Source: Vicugna pacos
Lineage: Eukaryota > Chordata > Mammalia > Artiodactyla > Camelidae
NCBI RefSeq assembly: GCF_048564905.1
Contig: NC_133021.1
Location: 3,179,501 to 3,243,500 of the forward strand
Reading direction: 5' to 3'
DNA: 64,000 nucleotides
A program made the position numbers and the translations under genes. The first letter of the stretch is position 1; every line of letters starts with the position of its first letter. The notes beneath the pieces were generated by a model that was not told where the DNA came from, made no database searches, and saw nothing but the letters and a program-made list of their open reading frames with translations. Positions 37,270-49,679 of the stretch are shown piece after piece.

Positions 37270-37440
37270 AATGAGCAAATGAAAACTGCAATACATAAAA
37301 TAGATGAGCAATAAGGATTTACTGTATAACATGGGGAATTATACCTAATATCTTGTAATAACATATACTGGAATAAAATCTGCAAATATACTGAATCACT
37401 ATGCTGCATACCTGAAAGTAATACCAAGAAAACCCATATA
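37270..37440 (+). mobile_element. L1 3' UTR fragment
   Basis: 'taaaatagatgagcaataag', 'atcttgtaataacatatact' and 'atgctgcatacctgaaagta' correspond to a cetartiodactyl-type L1 3' UTR. Confidence 0.55.
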
Positions 37441-37559
37441 AAATTTTCTAGCACATTTAACATTTGCAGAAAGTTATATATGATTTACAATCTTAAAATA
37501 GCTACCCTCTGTTCACTGCATTAATAGGATAATATTCTTTAAGTACTTTTCTGTATCTA

Positions 37560-39115
37560 TTTAAATATAAACAAATATGAAGCACGTCCTGAAGTTGGTG
37601 TCCCAATAGTGTAGAATAGATTTGGACTACCCCATAGAGCCTCATTCCTACAGATATTTTATTATTATTTGGCATGGCAGCCCCCTGTGAGCCCAAATTC
37701 AATAGCTGCTTTTTATTTGATATGAGTCAGAATGTAGAGTGGAAATTTTTACCCCAGGACACGTGTTAAAAATCATCAGCCATAATTGTCTAGTACCAAA
37801 ACTGCTTGAGCCAATAACAACAACTGGGGCAAATGGGAAGAAGACCAAAAGACTTAAAAGGAAAAATTGGAAAATAGGGCATCCATAGGGGGTTTTAAAT
37901 AGCTCTGATATATTCCTGAGAATGTGGAAGGTCATGTATTGTGCAGTTTTTAAGCCCAGGAGGAACTGAGAAGGTCTTAATATCTCACTTCTGGCTGATA
38001 TTGAAACCCCAAAGTGAGAGATGAAGCATAGCTGTAAACTGAAGGAGCATTAAAGATGTGTCTAACATGCACATAAAACTCCTCAGCAATATCCAGGAGA
38101 CTTATTGGAACATAGCACTTAAGTAAAATGTGTGAAGTTATTAGGTGACCACTAAGCTAACAAAAGAGATAGTTCTGCTGACAAGTGATATAGAACACAG
38201 ACTTTATAGATTTGTTCAGGAAATGTACCAAAAAAAAAGCAGTAAGAACAAAAATCTTTTTTCCACAATTGCCACATTATATTACTTTAAATGTTCAGTT
38301 TTCAAAAAAAAAAAGAACAAGTTTATGAGACATGCAAAGAATCACAAAACTGTGCTACACAATAGGGAAAAAAAGAGTAAAGAAACTGTCCCTGAGAAAA
38401 CTTAGATGTGGGATACACTTTACAAAGACTTTATATCAACTTCTACAAATATCTCCCAAGAACTAAAGTAAATCATGTTTCATGAACTAAAGGAAAATAT
38501 GAGAGTTATGCCTTGCCTAATATAAAAATGTTTCCATATACTTATAGATGACATGTGAGTGGATACAGAAATTACAAAGGATTTCACACACACTGAAACA
38601 CAATTAGAAGTAACAAATGAGTTTAGCAAGATTGTTGGATATCAAATCAGTATAAAATATTATTTGAAATTCTATACAATAGCAGTGGACAAATTCCATA
38701 CATTTATGATCTTGCATATAAAAGATTAAAATGTTTAAAATCTATTTATCAAAAGAACTACAAGACTTGTACTCTGAAAACTGTAAAACCTCTTTTAAAG
38801 AAATTAAGATAAACTTACATAAGTGGAAAGGGATATCATATTCATAAATTAGCAAACAATATATTTGAAGCATCAGTAGTTCCCAGACTGATTAAGATTC
38901 AGTGAATTCCCTTTTGAAATTCTACCAAACTTTTTCACAGAAATTGATAAACTGACTATAAAATTGATATGGAAATTCAAGGGCCCTGGATACCACGAAA
39001 ATGGAAAAGATAAACAAAGGTAGAAGACTCACATTTCCCAATTTCAAAACTTTCTATAAATTACATTATTCAAGATGGTGTGGCACTCTCAGAAGAATAG
39101 AGATCAAGTTAACAT
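37560..39115 (+). mobile_element. Old L1 with ORF1 region joined to reverse-transcriptase region
   Basis: Around 38290-38480 the segment matches L1M ORF1 ('tttatgagacatgcaaagaa', 'aaactgtccctgagaaaact', 'acaaagactttatatcaact'). After about 38590 it matches the downstream half of ORF2 ('aagattgttggatatcaaat', 'tttgaagcatcagtagttcc', 'ggaaattcaagggccctgga'). The endonuclease and most of the reverse transcriptase core are missing between them, so this is an L1 with a large internal deletion. The part before 38290 is probably its 5' UTR. Confidence 0.65.
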
Positions 39116-39119
39116 AACC

Positions 39120-40365
39120 CACCTCTTGATAAACAATGTTGGAAGGATTACAATTCAAATGATATTAAAAGAAAAACATAGTTATTAACAACTTGTGAGC
39201 CGTGAAAGTATAGTACAGAATCAAATATATTGAACAAAATACAGAACACTTAAAGGAGGATATTAATTCTGAAAATGATCTATTCCATAATTTGGAAAAT
39301 GTTTGGGAAATTGTTTTGAATTCTCAGAAGAATGTTATTGATAAAGTGACATGGGGAACAATTTGAAAAGGTTTCCCTGAATTCACAGGACAAGATGAAA
39401 TTAACAGAAAAAAGATGCAAGTATCTGTAGAAGCTGTAAACTTGTGATTCTAAAATGCAGATTACAGGTGATTACTGATAGAACAGAACAAAAAGGGAAG
39501 AAGTGGTAGCCAAAATTATAGTGTGGATATGTTTTCTAGGCAAATAAAAATGTTTAAAAATCATTGCATGTGTAATGAAATGCTCACTATGTTACATGTA
39601 ATATAATTCTTAAGACACCTACATGTAAACAAAGAGGAGAGACGAAGGAACTTCATCCCATAAAATATATAACAGAAAAGTCAAAGATAAAGGTTAGCTT
39701 CATACTAAAAATAGCAAATAAACAAACTCATATTCCTCACATTTTCTTTTGAAACACAAAATGATAGAAGAAAAAACAAACTCACAGCATCATCCATAGT
39801 TTAATTTTGAAAATAAAAGCTTATGATCAGATATTCCTTTTCAAGATAAAATCCACTTAAAGTAAACAGGACTCAAGAAGAATTTGAAGCTGTTTACTTT
39901 GCCTAAAAAAAAATCATAAAGATCTATTTTAACCAGTTAATAGAAAAATGAAAATTAATACTCATAAATAGAAAGATTGATTAAAATGTCTAACAATGAA
40001 AAAGGCTTAGTGATAATTCAGAGATGATATAAAAAATCGTTAACTTTATTAGAACTAGTAATAGCAAATTATAATTAATTAGATAATATCTATAGCATAT
40101 TGGGCTATTAAAACTAAAATTGATTGTGATTATTATGTATTTATTTCTTACATGGTTGTAACAAACATATACACCCCTCCTTTTTTTTTTTTGTTATCTA
40201 TTCTTCTACTTTGTGGGAATTTCTATCAAAATGTGTCATTTACCATTCCTGAAATTAGGCACATTGAGGTTGTTTCAAACATGTTCTCAAATTGTCCCAA
40301 GATATATGAGTCTTTGGAATATGGACTGGTTTATTGACTCACTTCTAATGAATATAATGTGTCAG
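39120..40365. other. AT-rich sequence, no gene recognised
   Basis: No domain-bearing frame. A T-tract lies at 40180-40192. Confidence 0.4.
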
Positions 40366-40369
40366 AAGT

Positions 40370-40775
40370 TACATTGTATAATTTCTGACTCTAAGAAAAA
40401 GGAAACGCAACTTCCTTCCACCTGGATCTCTTGTTCTGGAACTTTTGAGCTGACACATTAAAAGCCTGATTACCCTAAGCATCATACTGAGGTCAGGTGA
40501 TGAGACCACATGGAGTAAGAGAGAGATGCCGTAGGATTCCTGTCTATTCTGTCCCTAATCTGTCCAACTCCCTCTAACTTCAATCTGCAGACATATGAGT
40601 GAGAGAGACTTCAGATTACTTCAGACCCCTGCCTCTGAGATGCCCTGGCAGATGTCAAGTGAAGCAGACAAGGCTTCCCCATTATTCCCTGTCTGAATCA
40701 CTGACCCACAGAACCAAAAAGCAAAATGAATTTTCACAACTAAAGTTTGGATAATTTGTCAAGAAGCAGTCACTG
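40370..40775 (+). mobile_element. MLT1-type (MaLR) LTR, older subfamily
   Basis: 'gatgagaccacatggagtaa', 'cagacatatgagtgagagag', 'ctgacccacagaaccaaaaa' and 'taaagtttggataatttgtc' follow the 3' half of older MLT1 subfamilies in forward order. Solo LTR, no internal region. Confidence 0.6.
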
Positions 40776-40899
40776 CAAAACACAGAGACCAACATTTCTG
40801 TTAGAATGTAACTTCCACAGATTGCAATTGGTTTAAGGATGATTATGTGGTTTAAGTTAAGCAAGACAGAATTGGGATTGGTTGATTAATTTGATTTAT

Positions 40900-41275
40900 C
40901 TTGATTGATTCTTTTTTCTGTGTGGTAGAAGTAGACATATATGGATTTTCAAGGTGGAATTTGGAAAGGGAGTTCTCTCTACATGTGAGGTCCTGAAAAA
41001 TAAGTTCTTTGTTAAACTGGAACTCTATGAGCATCAGTCATAAAAATTAAGACAGGGTGTCTCAGAAAGAAGTCAGAAACGAGATACAGAAAATGATACA
41101 ATTTGCTAGTGACATATTTGAAGCCTGGAATCCATTCTCACCTGAAATAAGCACTTTTCCTCTTGGTTGGCCTGCTCCCAATTGTCAGGAGTGTACTCTC
41201 TTTTAGTACCTTTTTACTTTACTAATAAACATCTTGCTTATATCACACTTTCTGTCTCTCATTAATTTTTTTTTC
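40900..41275 (+). mobile_element. Possible ERV LTR, family unresolved
   Basis: The distal part has 'caggagtgtactctctttta', an AATAAA signal near 41222 and 'cttgcttatatcacactttc', a layout like the R/U5 region of gammaretrovirus-type LTRs. The left end is not defined and no target duplication was seen. Confidence 0.4.
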
Positions 41276-41279
41276 AGTT

Positions 41280-43040
41280 CACTAAGAACCATGGTAATTC
41301 TTATTTCCCTTATCACAGTATCTATCCTTCTCAATGTATGGACTGATAAGTAATCTTTTATGGCTTAAACTAGTTTGAATCAATGTCACTTTTAACCAAA
41401 CGGTTACTGAATAATGCAACAGTAAAACATGTTTTATTGTCCTCTTACAAATCTGATTCTCACAGATTTCTTCCAAACAGTATTCAATTTCTATCAGTGT
41501 TGTTCCTCAGTAATTCTCCAAAGGGACATAATACCCTATGAGAGCAGCCCTACATCAAAGAAAAAAAAAGTCAGTTTAATTTATTTGGTTATAATACAAA
41601 TTTGGGAACACTTTTTTCTAAGGAAGTTGCTTTTTAAAAAATTTGGATCTGATACAATTGTGATTTATTACAAGTCAAAAACCCCAGAAAATATCAAAAG
41701 TTTGAGCAATTGACAATGGATATTTGAAAATGGATAATTGAAAAGAGATATTTGACAGTATCTCATTTCCATACTCATAAAGGAAGACAAGAAGGGTTGC
41801 AGATGCACTTTCTCATCTATTGATATTATGCTATCAGATCCTAATAACATATCTGATGTTGTATATAGTTTCAGATGCATTAAAAAGCTATTTTTAAGAT
41901 ATTCAAAAATTAATTTTTGTAAGTTTATTAAAGGAATAAACTCAAAATATTTTCTTCTTTAAAATATTAAAAAACTATTTGAGAATTAATATTTTAAGAG
42001 ACTAGTTTTATTCTCCATTTCAAACTTGGGGATTGTAAATAAATAGAAAGATGTATGAAACTCAGTTTTAGAAAAAAATATGGATAACCATATATTTTGT
42101 TCTACAATATTCTTTTTTTTCTTGTTTTAAACTTGAAGCTGCCAGTCATGTTTTCCATAGGACATATATTCTTCTGATTTTATTCCTTTTAAAATCTACT
42201 TTTTCCCTTAGGGAAAAATATCTATATTTTTAAAAAATCTGGAATTTCTCAACAGAGTCAAGGAACCATGCTGTATGAGTCAAGGGTACAAATGGTGTCT
42301 CTTTCCCTGTACTGCTCCCACTCAATCAATCTGCATGAAACACTGATGCATGGCAAATTCCAGAATATAAAAAATATAGTGTCAAAAGGAATAAAGCATG
42401 ACAACAAGAGTGATGCAAGATTCACTTTTCTGATTGTGTTCACATTCTCCATTTCCCCATTGTATTGTCATTAACTTCTCACACTATGTAACAGTGCAGA
42501 GTGGCCAGAAGTTGGTGAACTATCCTTTCCATCAGAAAGCATACATGCATAAACAAACAAACAAACAAATAAGTACAACTGCAAAACACAAAACCCAAAA
42601 AAATAAGGAAAGAGAAGAGGAATAGAGGGGAGATGAAGATCATAAGAGATAATGCTGTCAAAAACCCACCAGCATAAATATTAAACACACAGGAAAGAGA
42701 AGCAGGTGTGACCCAGAAAGAGAGCAATTGACTTAAGATACAGGAGAGATTAAGTCTTGGAAGGATAACACAGAAAGAAGATTTTCCTATCACACATTTG
42801 ACAGGATTGTTTAATAAATGTTAATTTCTATTTTATTCTTACAACTGTATCCTACACAGCAAAGAGTGAGAGACCATGGTAACCCTCCTCAAAGTCAGAG
42901 AAGCATTGTGTCCTGGGAATTGTGGCTATTCTGGACTTAAAAGGACAATGGTTAGAAACTAATTTTAATATTCAAATTTTAGAATTACAGTATTCCAAAA
43001 TGTGTAAAGGCAAAAAGGGTATAAATGAAAGACAGCTGTA
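41280..43040. other. AT-rich sequence, no gene recognised
   Basis: Several frames of 60-104 codons (for example 42479-42793 minus) are hydrophobic shadow frames without domains. An A-rich CAAA repeat lies at 42550-42600. Confidence 0.4.
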
Positions 43041-43382
43041 TGGCCGAAAATGATGATGTTCATAGAGTATTTTCCTAAGCTCTGGCTCTATTACTACACA
43101 CTTCATTTGTTGCTGTGCATCATTTGTTGCTGTGCCCCATCTCTGGGCCTTGCCCAGAGCCTTCTGAGCTAAAGAGAGATAAGCTGTCAGATGTTGAAGT
43201 AGTTGATCAAGACAAAAGGCCAGATGAATGTAACAGTAAAGCCTTCTATCACTTGCTGAGGTGACACAGTTAGAGGTTAAACAGGAGAAAGTGCCAGTTC
43301 CCGTGGTGGTTCACTTTCCCCCAGAATATTGCACAAGACAATGGTCAGGTGGATTAGTGAAAATATTTGTCTTACTTTCCAG

Positions 43383-43583
43383 GGAGCCCCCAAACCAAAT
43401 GCTCCTGTGACGTTGGACCTGAGGTCTGTGGGGAGCCAAAGGGTAAGGTCAAGTATAGCATGTAGAAAAATATTTTCAAGGGCCCCTGATAAGGTTAACT
43501 TGGCAGAGGTGCCTGAGAGCCTCCCCTGCAGTAAGACCCTGATGATGAAGCCTCCAAGAAGAGGGCCTGGGCCAGGAAATGAG
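43383..43583 (+). other. Exon-like open segment bounded by splice-site matches
   Basis: A polypyrimidine stretch ending 'tcttactttccag' precedes position 43383, and a near-consensus donor 'gag|gtaagt' follows 43583. The 201-bp interval is a multiple of three. It is open in frame 1 only, from GAPKPNAPVTLDL to RRGPGPGNE, with no stop in 67 codons. The other two frames on this strand contain stops. The peptide is basic and Pro-rich and I do not recognise it. The minus strand is also open across it (43277-43633), which weakens a coding reading, and the flanks could belong to an old retroviral-type repeat. It could be an unannotated exon, an exonised repeat or coincidence. Confidence 0.2.
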
Positions 43584-43599
43584 GTAAGTGTAAAAGCAT

Positions 43600-44555
43600 G
43601 CATGACTAGGGGCCTTGGGTTCTGAGACTGCAATTAATTGGCTGGGCACTGAGTCTTGGTGGGCTGAGCAGCTTTCCCTTGTGAGTTTCCTCAAGTAAAT
43701 CCTTTGCAATTGCCTATAGTTGAACTTAAATTAGACATAGATTTTTGGCTTGGAGCCTGACAACCTCAATTCTGTCTATGTGAATGATAGTAGTGACAGG
43801 ACATTAGCCAACTAGTTTGGATGCTTTCAAAATGAGCAGAGACCCAAGATTATGTGCTGAATAGATCATGTCAGGGAGAGAGTGTGTGTGTAGGGGAGTG
43901 CATTGTCTAACATACCAGCCAGTGAAAGTCCCCAAGGGTCAAATATAAAAATGCCAGTGAGGAGGAAACATCTCCCCATTGAGTAACTGGGCTGAATAGA
44001 ATAAATATTTCTCACCACATAAGGAAGAGGTGTTAATATACAAGTGATTTGATTTAAGGAAATTAAAGCAACATAATATTTCTTAACCTGAAAGATATTC
44101 AGCAAAAATATACCCATTATGCAACTATAAAAATATAACAGTGAGTATTGTATTCAGCAGAATGTTACAACCTCATGTTCACCACAAACACAGGACTTTT
44201 CTGATTATTATTATTATTATTTAACAACATGTCAAGTGATAGATTTTACAAAGGGGACCTAATTTATGTTATCCCAGAAAAGACATAATGTCTCAAGGAT
44301 ACGTAGGAGATATTCTGAAAAGTGTATCCCAGGTGACAAATATGTGGACTACAAGATACCAAGTATCCTGGGCTGCTGGAGGGTCTAGATGAGGCCCCTC
44401 TGGGCCAAGCCTAATGGCAGGAGATAAAAGTGGAAAGGCAATCAGATATTCTTTTTTGATATAAAATTTAAAACTCTCAGAAAAATGATCACTCATGACA
44501 TTTTCTTTTATTGTACCATATGTGTCCCCCCTTATAACTATTAACCTAAAGTATG
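43600..44555. other. No gene recognised
   Basis: The block 43600-43730 may belong to an old LTR ('ccttgtgagtttcctcaagt'). The rest is unassigned. A short ATT repeat lies at 44204-44221. Confidence 0.35.
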
Positions 44556-44560
44556 AAATA

Positions 44561-44652
44561 TTTTTTAGTGATATGTACTAATGATTTCCTACAAAGGCAT
44601 TATAATATTTTAGTGATATGTACTAATGATTTTCTAGAAAGGCAATATAATA
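44561..44652 (+). repeat. 45-bp tandem duplication, two copies
   Basis: The unit around 'tagtgatatgtactaatgat' followed by 'ttcctacaaaggcattataa' occurs at about 44566 and again 45 bp later with a few differences. Because 45 is a multiple of three, a short plus-strand frame shows a repeated VICTNDFL peptide. That frame has no other support as a gene. Confidence 0.85.
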
Positions 44653-45109
44653 GAAAGTCTAGAAACCCACAAGATTATTTTTTAAGATTTATAGTCGTGA
44701 CTTTTTACTGTATGATTTTTCGTGATTTGAGAAATGTGCATAAATTTTCCAAATTGTGAAAATAGTTTGATTTCCAGTTATTTTTTGCCTTCCTATTTTT
44801 CTCTGAATGTTAAGCTATCGTCTGAACAATGAAGGTGTCTGATCCCTCACAGCCAAAATGAAAGAGACCCTTAGAAATGTAGTCCTTCCCTGAGAAAGCA
44901 AGAATATGCAGCTTCACTTATAAGGGAACCCAGAACATCTTAAATTTACCAACCTCACAAAGAATACAGGGATGTGATTTTGGAATGAATGGCTAGAAGT
45001 AATTATAAAACATTCATCCTTACAACCTTAACAGGTTTACTCCCATTTAGAAATTTCCAATGCATGAGAAATCAGATATGTCAATGTACGAACTTTTAAT
45101 TCCTTATCA

Positions 45110-45335
45110 TTAAGGGAATATGCTTCACGTTTCATTGTAATTTACTAAGTTCTTTCTGAAACTGCATTTCATGTTCTTCTTACACCTATCTGTGGGATAA
45201 AGTGAGCAAATGTTTTAATTCCAATTTTGTACATATGGAAATCAAAGCTGAGAGAGATAGGAAATAATTTTCTCCAATTTCTTGAAACCAGTCAGTGACC
45301 AAATTGGGTTTCAAATCTAAGCCTTTCTTTTTCAA
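45110..45335 (+). mobile_element. MIR SINE
   Basis: 'tttactaagttctttctgaa', 'tacatatggaaatcaaagct' and 'cttgaaaccagtcagtgacc' follow MIR in forward order. Confidence 0.6.
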
Positions 45336-45339
45336 ACAC

Positions 45340-46435
45340 TTAATGGCCTAAATAAATAATTGGATCTGAAGTGCTGTAAAGTTAACCCAAGCAACAGTAG
45401 ATTTTCTCTAAGAAGCTTAATTTTCATGGGAAAATTATTGTGCACATGTGCGTAGATAATGTCATCCAATGTAGCTCAAAGAAGCAGAAAGTATAGGTCA
45501 AAAGAAAAAACATTTAGAGATGATAAATAATCATCATTCAAGAATACTGTAAGTATCTTCTTAGCTATATAAGCAAACATAAAATTGGAGAGTTGAAATT
45601 ACTTAAGACTAGAAGTAGAAGAAGAATCAGATGACTTTTTTCAGGTCCTCAACATCAATTATAACTTTTTCTTTGTGATTAGTTAAAAAGATATTATTTC
45701 TTCCCACCCAACTTCTGCAAGGAGAGTTAGGCAGTCTTTGCCTGTGACTCATAGTAGCTGGTAAAGAAGAGGTGCTCAACAAACATTTCTCAAAAAAATA
45801 GTCTTAGAGAATGTTTTTAGTGCTCTTCATTTTTAAAATTGTTGTTTATTCTTATCTCCAAAACAGACAGACAGCATAAAAATAAAAAAAAAGGGTCATT
45901 GTTTTGGAATATGATGTATGTTTTAGTTGTTGTGTGTGCAATTAACAGAACAACACCCCCCATTCTCTCTTGACCCATGAATCACAGCTGAGCCCAACAT
46001 TTGGCATCACCGAGTGACACACACACAGAAATCTTCATAAAATATAGTAATTCATTTCTCACATAATTTATATTTATTGGCTATTCATCAAGTCACAGGT
46101 TGTTTCCCTAAGTTTTCACAATGATTCAGGACTTGGGACAGTTTGGTTTGGGCAGCTGTTCATCATTATTGCCCTAATTGTCAGTCATTAAATTTGCCCT
46201 GTTTTTTTAAATAACCTATGGGTTCATGCACACTTGGTGTAACAATGATTAAGCCTACACTTATTTAATTATCACTTTTTTATTGTAAAATATTTCTAAA
46301 TAATTTTGAAAAAAAATTCACTTAACTCTTGCAACATCTCTTAATGAGGGAATCTGATCACCAGTATTGTCTTTTTTGGTTTTTTGTTTGTTTTTGTTTT
46401 GCCAATGACCAGCACTGAGAGGTTGCTGGCTTTAT
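45340..46435. other. AT-rich sequence, no gene recognised
   Basis: Nothing beyond short A- or T-runs. Confidence 0.4.
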
Positions 46436-46439
46436 TTTA

Positions 46440-46795
46440 TTTTTTTTAAATTAAGGTATAGTTGATTTACAATATTGTGTTAATTTCAGTTGTAAAGCAT
46501 AGTGATTTAATATATATATATATATATATATAATTTTTCAGACTCCTTCCCATTATTGGTTATTACAAGAGATTGATTAGAGTTCCCTGTGCTATACCTT
46601 GTGTGTCTGTTGATCCCAGACTCCTAATTTATCCCTCTGCTGCCTTTCCCCTTTTGTAACCATAGTTTGTTTTCTATGTCTCTAAGTCTGGTTCAGTTTT
46701 GTAAATATGTTCATTTGTATGATTTTTAGATTCAGCATATAATATGATATTTGATTTTCTCTGACTTCAGATAATATGATCATCTCTAGGTCCAA
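46440..46795 (-). mobile_element. L1 3' end, reverse orientation
   Basis: Starts with a T-rich stretch (the A-tail), then 'ggtatagttgatttacaata', a (TA)n run at 46510-46532, 'agagttccctgtgctatacc' and 'gtttgttttctatgtctcta'. This is the reversed 3' UTR of a cetartiodactyl-type L1, truncated before ORF2. Confidence 0.8.
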
Positions 46796-47194
46796 AAGTA
46801 ATTAATAAAAACCATTATTATTTTCTAATCAATTCTCTCATTTGTTGGACTCAACACTTGTAGATTTTAACTTTAAATTTTTAACTCTTCCCAAGGAACC
46901 CTACAAGTTCATAGTACATAATATTCTGTATCTTAGTTATAGTGAAATTTAGATTCACAATTTCTCTTGCTAGTATGAAGAAAAATGTTTTCTAACTATA
47001 ATAAATTCACATGACCATCTCATGTAAGAATATCACTGCTTTTTCTGGTTCTTAATTCCTTGTCAATGCATAAAACTCAAGAGGTGTCCTATGAATAATA
47101 TTTCCTAAGGAAATAAAAAACATTTTTTTAAATTTTAAAATATTGAGTGAGAGAGAAACCTTCTGTCAGAAGTGAAAAGTTATGCTATGTAGAT

Positions 47195-47480
47195 ATTTTC
47201 CCATGACATATCAAAATTTAGTGACTTAAATTTCACATCTACCTGTTATTTTTTTCAAGGTTTTGATTCAGTTTGGAGGTCTTGCTATTCTGAATTGAGT
47301 TGGACTGACATTGCTAAAGGTTCTCTCTCCTGTATAATAAGCTTATGGGTTAGTAGTGAACTGATCAGACTTGGCTGGCTTTAGCTGGGGTGACAACCCT
47401 GCTTGATGCGGTCCCTTAGCTGCCAGGAAGCTAGTCTCAGCTCATTCTCAGGTTGATGGTGAGGATTAAAGAGAGAGTAG
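47195..47480 (-). mobile_element. MLT1-type (MaLR) LTR, reverse orientation
   Basis: 'aaatttagtgacttaaattt', 'ttgattcagtttggaggtct' and 'cttggctggctttagctggg' follow a reversed older MLT1 LTR. Diverged. Confidence 0.5.
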
Positions 47481-47766
47481 GTCATGTCATGAACAGGACA
47501 AGCAAAAGTGCACTCTTCTATCTTCAATGAATTTTCAGCTTTTATCACACTTGTTAACATTGTTTTGACAAGAGCTTGAAACGTAGAAAAGTCCATTGTC
47601 AACGGGAAGAGCAGAAAATTACAAAGAAAATGACAGGATTTAGAAAAGAATTAATGAGACCATGAATGAAATTAGCCTACCACAAAAGGTGATTCACTTG
47701 TTAATAACAATGTTGAAGACATGTCTTCTAAGACAGGGACTGATTCTCCATTGAATGGTGAAGACA

Positions 47767-47781
47767 GTAATAATAATAATA

Positions 47782-47814
<33 letters not shown>

Positions 47815-47829
47815 ACAACAATAATAATG
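47767..47829. repeat. (TAA)n microsatellite
   Basis: About 20 TAA/AAT units with TAG and CAA interruptions. The 85-codon frame across it shows a run of Asn and is a shadow. Confidence 0.95.
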
Positions 47830-48118
47830 GAACAGATATAACAAAGCAGAAACAGACTCAGATACAGAGAATGGACTGTTGGTTGTCAGGACAGAGGGGT
47901 GTGGGGCGGGGCAAAGCTAATATAAAGGATTATGGAATACAAGCTACTATGCATAAAACAAGATACAAAAAGACCTAATGGATAGCAAAAGGAAAAGAGT
48001 CACTATTTTATAATAGCTTTGTATGCAGTTTAATCTATAAAAATATATAATTTCCATGCTGTACACCTGAACTAATATATTGTAAGTCAAAAATACTTCA
48101 GTTCAAAATAAAAGAACT
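47830..48118 (+). mobile_element. L1 3' UTR
   Basis: 'gactgttggttgtcaggaca', 'ttccatgctgtacacctgaa' and a terminal 'caaaataaaagaac' are the L1 3' end. The TAA microsatellite sits at its 5' boundary, where the end of ORF2 would be. Confidence 0.7.
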
Positions 48119-48497
48119 TAGTGAATGAAATGAGGGTCATTTGGTTTTTTACCATAAAGTAATTACCATACAATAATTACTAGCTTCCTGATCGCATTTA
48201 TAATGGCTATAACTTTCAGCTAGAGGCAACCTAGGAACCTCTAAGAAGTCAAAGAAAACACATATTTTGCATGATTGACAAGTCTTTCCTTCCAAAATAC
48301 ACTCATACTTCAATTTTTAAAAAAAAAATCTTTATTGAGAGCCTGGAAATACAATTATGTTCAATTCAGAGCCATTGCAATTGAATTGGCAATTGAAATA
48401 TAAAGAAATCCATGTGCCAATAGAGCTAAATACATGAATTCTATGGAGTGCTACGTAATCAGAAATTAAACTTTGCCACATATATGCCTTACTTTAA

Positions 48498-48620
48498 AAG
48501 TCTTTATTGAAATATAAAAATGATAAGACAAGTGCATAAAACTTAACTTTACAGCTTGATGAGATTTCACAAATTGAAAGCACTGACATAACCATCTCTG
48601 GGATGCTTTTGAATGTTTTC
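48498..48620 (-). mobile_element. Possible old L1 3' UTR, reverse orientation
   Basis: 'tctttattgaaatataaaaa' followed by 'agcttgatgagatttcacaa' resembles the reversed 3' UTR of L1M families. Confidence 0.4.
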
Positions 48621-48699
48621 TCTCTGTTGTCTCTTTCTTTCCCCTTATTATTGGCAAATACTTAGAATAGCAAGTGCATGTAGTGCAAAATATGTGGCT

Positions 48700-49575
48700 C
48701 ACACTAGACTAGATGGCTGACAGTGTTTTTTTTTCCAGACGCATTTTTCTTGGGAGACATTAAAATGTAGTATACTTGTTATCAGTGCATTGCCTCTCTG
48801 CTGCAAACCACCCTTAAATGACTGCTCTGAAATAATATATCTGGACCCTGTAGATGTTTCTCCTGTGGCAGATGGCATGCTTTGTTAGTAGAGTACCAGA
48901 GAGACAATAGAGTAAGAAAGGGGTTCCTCTTCCAAGTCTGCTCTGTTTTCCTAGGCAGGCTCCTGCACCATGTCAACTTCCAAGCTCAGCAGAGGGCATA
49001 GCTCCTCCAGTCCCTTGACTCCAGAAGTACCTGACTTATAAGAAGCTCAGGATATTCCTTGGGGGTAGATTTCTCCAGAAACTCCATAGTGGCTTCTTAG
49101 TGGGGATTTTCCAGCAGGGTACCTCCTATTAAAAATTTCTTCCTGTACTCCCTGGGAGGCTTGTGGCCTCGGTGAACTTCTCCACTCTCTCATGAGCCAT
49201 AGATATACCCACCATCTAAAAAGAGGTCTGGGTGTTCTCCACACTTCAGGAAATGAGTCTTTCCCTGTAGTTCATGAACTCATCTCTAGGAGATCTGGTT
49301 GTTCTTTTATCTGTTATTCCTAGATTTTTTATAGAACCCTTTACACTTTAGTAGATGATTCCCTGTTATAGTTAATACTTTTAATTAAAATGTCCACATT
49401 CAAGATACCACATGGTTCCTGCCTCTGGATTAGTGCTTGACTGATGTGGTTGCTTCCTTCAGGGTCCCAGAGCTCTTCTGATTCAAGACATGATTCACAG
49501 TAGTAAAGTTGAGTGCACTTTGCATAGTAATATTTGTCAGTTTCATCTATGAACTTTAAAATATCTGTCAATGAA
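48700..49575. other. Moderate-GC block, probable old repeat, family not resolved
   Basis: Less AT-rich than its flanks, with open frames of 64-76 codons on the minus strand. Phrases such as 'ggatattccttgggggtaga' and 'cttcaggaaatgagtctttc' look repeat-like, but I cannot assign a family. Confidence 0.35.
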
Positions 49576-49679
49576 TGTTAAGCTCAACTTAGTAGAATAT
49601 TAAAATCAACCTAAGATTTTAGAAACATAATTACTGAAATTACATTGAAAGAAAGAAGCAAACGTTATTGAAAAGCAAA

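Noticed and set aside
47721-47978. 85-codon frame with an Asn run as a polyasparagine protein
   Set aside because: It is produced by the (TAA)n microsatellite and the adjoining L1 3' UTR.
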